Part shown: positions 21,418 through 21,889 of the stretch, piece after piece | How the letters are laid out: the number at the start of each line of letters is the position of its first letter | Numbering within the stretch: position 1 is the first letter of the stretch | Origin: CAYTTA01 sp964440655 | GTDB taxonomy: Bacteria > Bacteroidota > Rhodothermia > Balneolales > Balneolaceae | DNA: 21,889 nucleotides | NCBI GenBank assembly: GCA_964440655.1 | Contig: CAYTTA010000043.1 | Span: forward strand, 1 to 21,889 | Direction of reading: 5' to 3' | Made by a program: the position numbers and the translations under genes | Notes under the pieces: generated by a model | The model's input: only the letters and a program-made list of their open reading frames with translations | Database searches by the model: none | What the model was told of the DNA's origin: nothing

Positions 21418-21889
21418 CTCTCAATCGTACCTATGTGGAATTAAGACCTGCTTATCAGTTATAGTCTGTTGTTTGTCTTTATACTCTCAATCGTACCTAT
21501 GTGGAATTAAGACATTCTTCCATAGGCTTGTTCATAGGTTTTGAAACGACTCTCAATCGTACCTATGTGGAATTAAGACCATCCCAGTCCCAATAATGTT
21601 TTCCGCATTCTGGGCTCTCAATCGTACCTATGTGGAATTAAGACTCGCCAACTCTGGCGGCTTTGCTTCGGGTCAGGAATCTCTCAATCGTACCTATGTG
21701 GAATTAAGACAATCGTTTTGTGTACCATTTCAGTAGGTTTTGTTTTCTCTCAATCGTACCTATGTGGAATTAAGACCCGGTAGAGCTGGAGCAAGCTGCA
21801 AAAACCAAAAGACTCTCAATCGTACCTATGTGGAATTAAGACTATCGTCTACCAAACACAGGTAGTCTCGACAGCGTCGCTCTCAATCG
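21418..21889 (+). CRISPR. CRISPR array, 7 full repeats and a partial 8th
   Basis: The 30-bp repeat begins CTCTCAATCG, continues TACCTATGTG and ends GAATTAAGAC. Full copies start at 21418, 21484, 21550, 21615, 21681, 21747 and 21813, all identical; the eighth starts at 21880 and is cut by the window end after 10 bases. The seven spacers are 36, 36, 35, 36, 36, 36 and 37 bp and differ from each other. The middle of the repeat (ATCGTACCTATG, then GGAATT) resembles known type I-B and type III repeats ending ATTGAAAC; here the last eight bases are ATTAAGAC. The array lies downstream of cas2 with the leader between them and continues beyond the window. Confidence 0.99.

Noticed and set aside
1..21889. 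tRNA genes, insertion sequences, prophage genes or toxin-antitoxin pairs
   Set aside because: No cloverleaf-like sequence, transposase, integrase, phage structural gene or toxin-antitoxin pair was seen on either strand.

Overview
The window looks like a chromosomal contig from a Gram-negative bacterium. The evidence is an outer-membrane TonB-dependent receptor with an N-terminal carboxypeptidase-regulatory-like domain, an outer-membrane beta-barrel protein and several lipoproteins. The gene mix and the often weak Shine-Dalgarno sequences fit the Bacteroidota/Rhodothermota/Balneolota group, but no rRNA or other marker in the window proves this. The left ~17.3 kb is visibly GC-rich. The right ~4.5 kb, which carries the CRISPR-cas locus, is more AT-rich and may have a different history. 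A 100-N scaffold gap lies at 10929-11028, so spacing there is unknown.

Left part (1-6.7 kb), mostly housekeeping: uvrC (minus strand, cut by the window edge) is divergent from an RluA-type pseudouridine synthase, and their start codons overlap. Next come a small zinc-less anti-sigma-like protein, rmuC and a creatininase-family amidohydrolase (both minus), and a Gfo/Idh/MocA oxidoreductase (plus).

Middle (6.7-17.3 kb), envelope and accessory genes: a lipoprotein gene 20 bp upstream of a ZnuD-like TonB receptor; a noncoding stretch full of hairpins; an outer-membrane beta-barrel protein; the scaffold gap inside a minisatellite; and a soluble GAF-HisKA_2 histidine kinase with a Gly/Ala repeat in its ATP lid. 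A five-unit 75-bp tandem array separates the kinase from a convergent DUF2959 lipoprotein. DUF302 and DUF2267 proteins, a PrcB_C-domain lipoprotein and a CE15-like esterase without a signal peptide follow. Short imperfect tandem repeats recur in the 3' flanks of many of these genes.

Right part (17.6-21.9 kb): a CRISPR locus encoding a CARF protein of the Cas_NE0113 family, a Cas4-like protein, Cas1, Cas2, an AT-rich leader and a CRISPR array (30-bp repeat, 35-37-bp spacers) that runs off the window. No interference effector (Cas3/Cascade, Cas10, Cas9 or Cas12) is present. The Cas4 seems to lack conserved nuclease residues. The locus therefore reads as an adaptation module tied to a putative cyclic-oligoadenylate sensor or ring nuclease, with its effector outside the window or absent.
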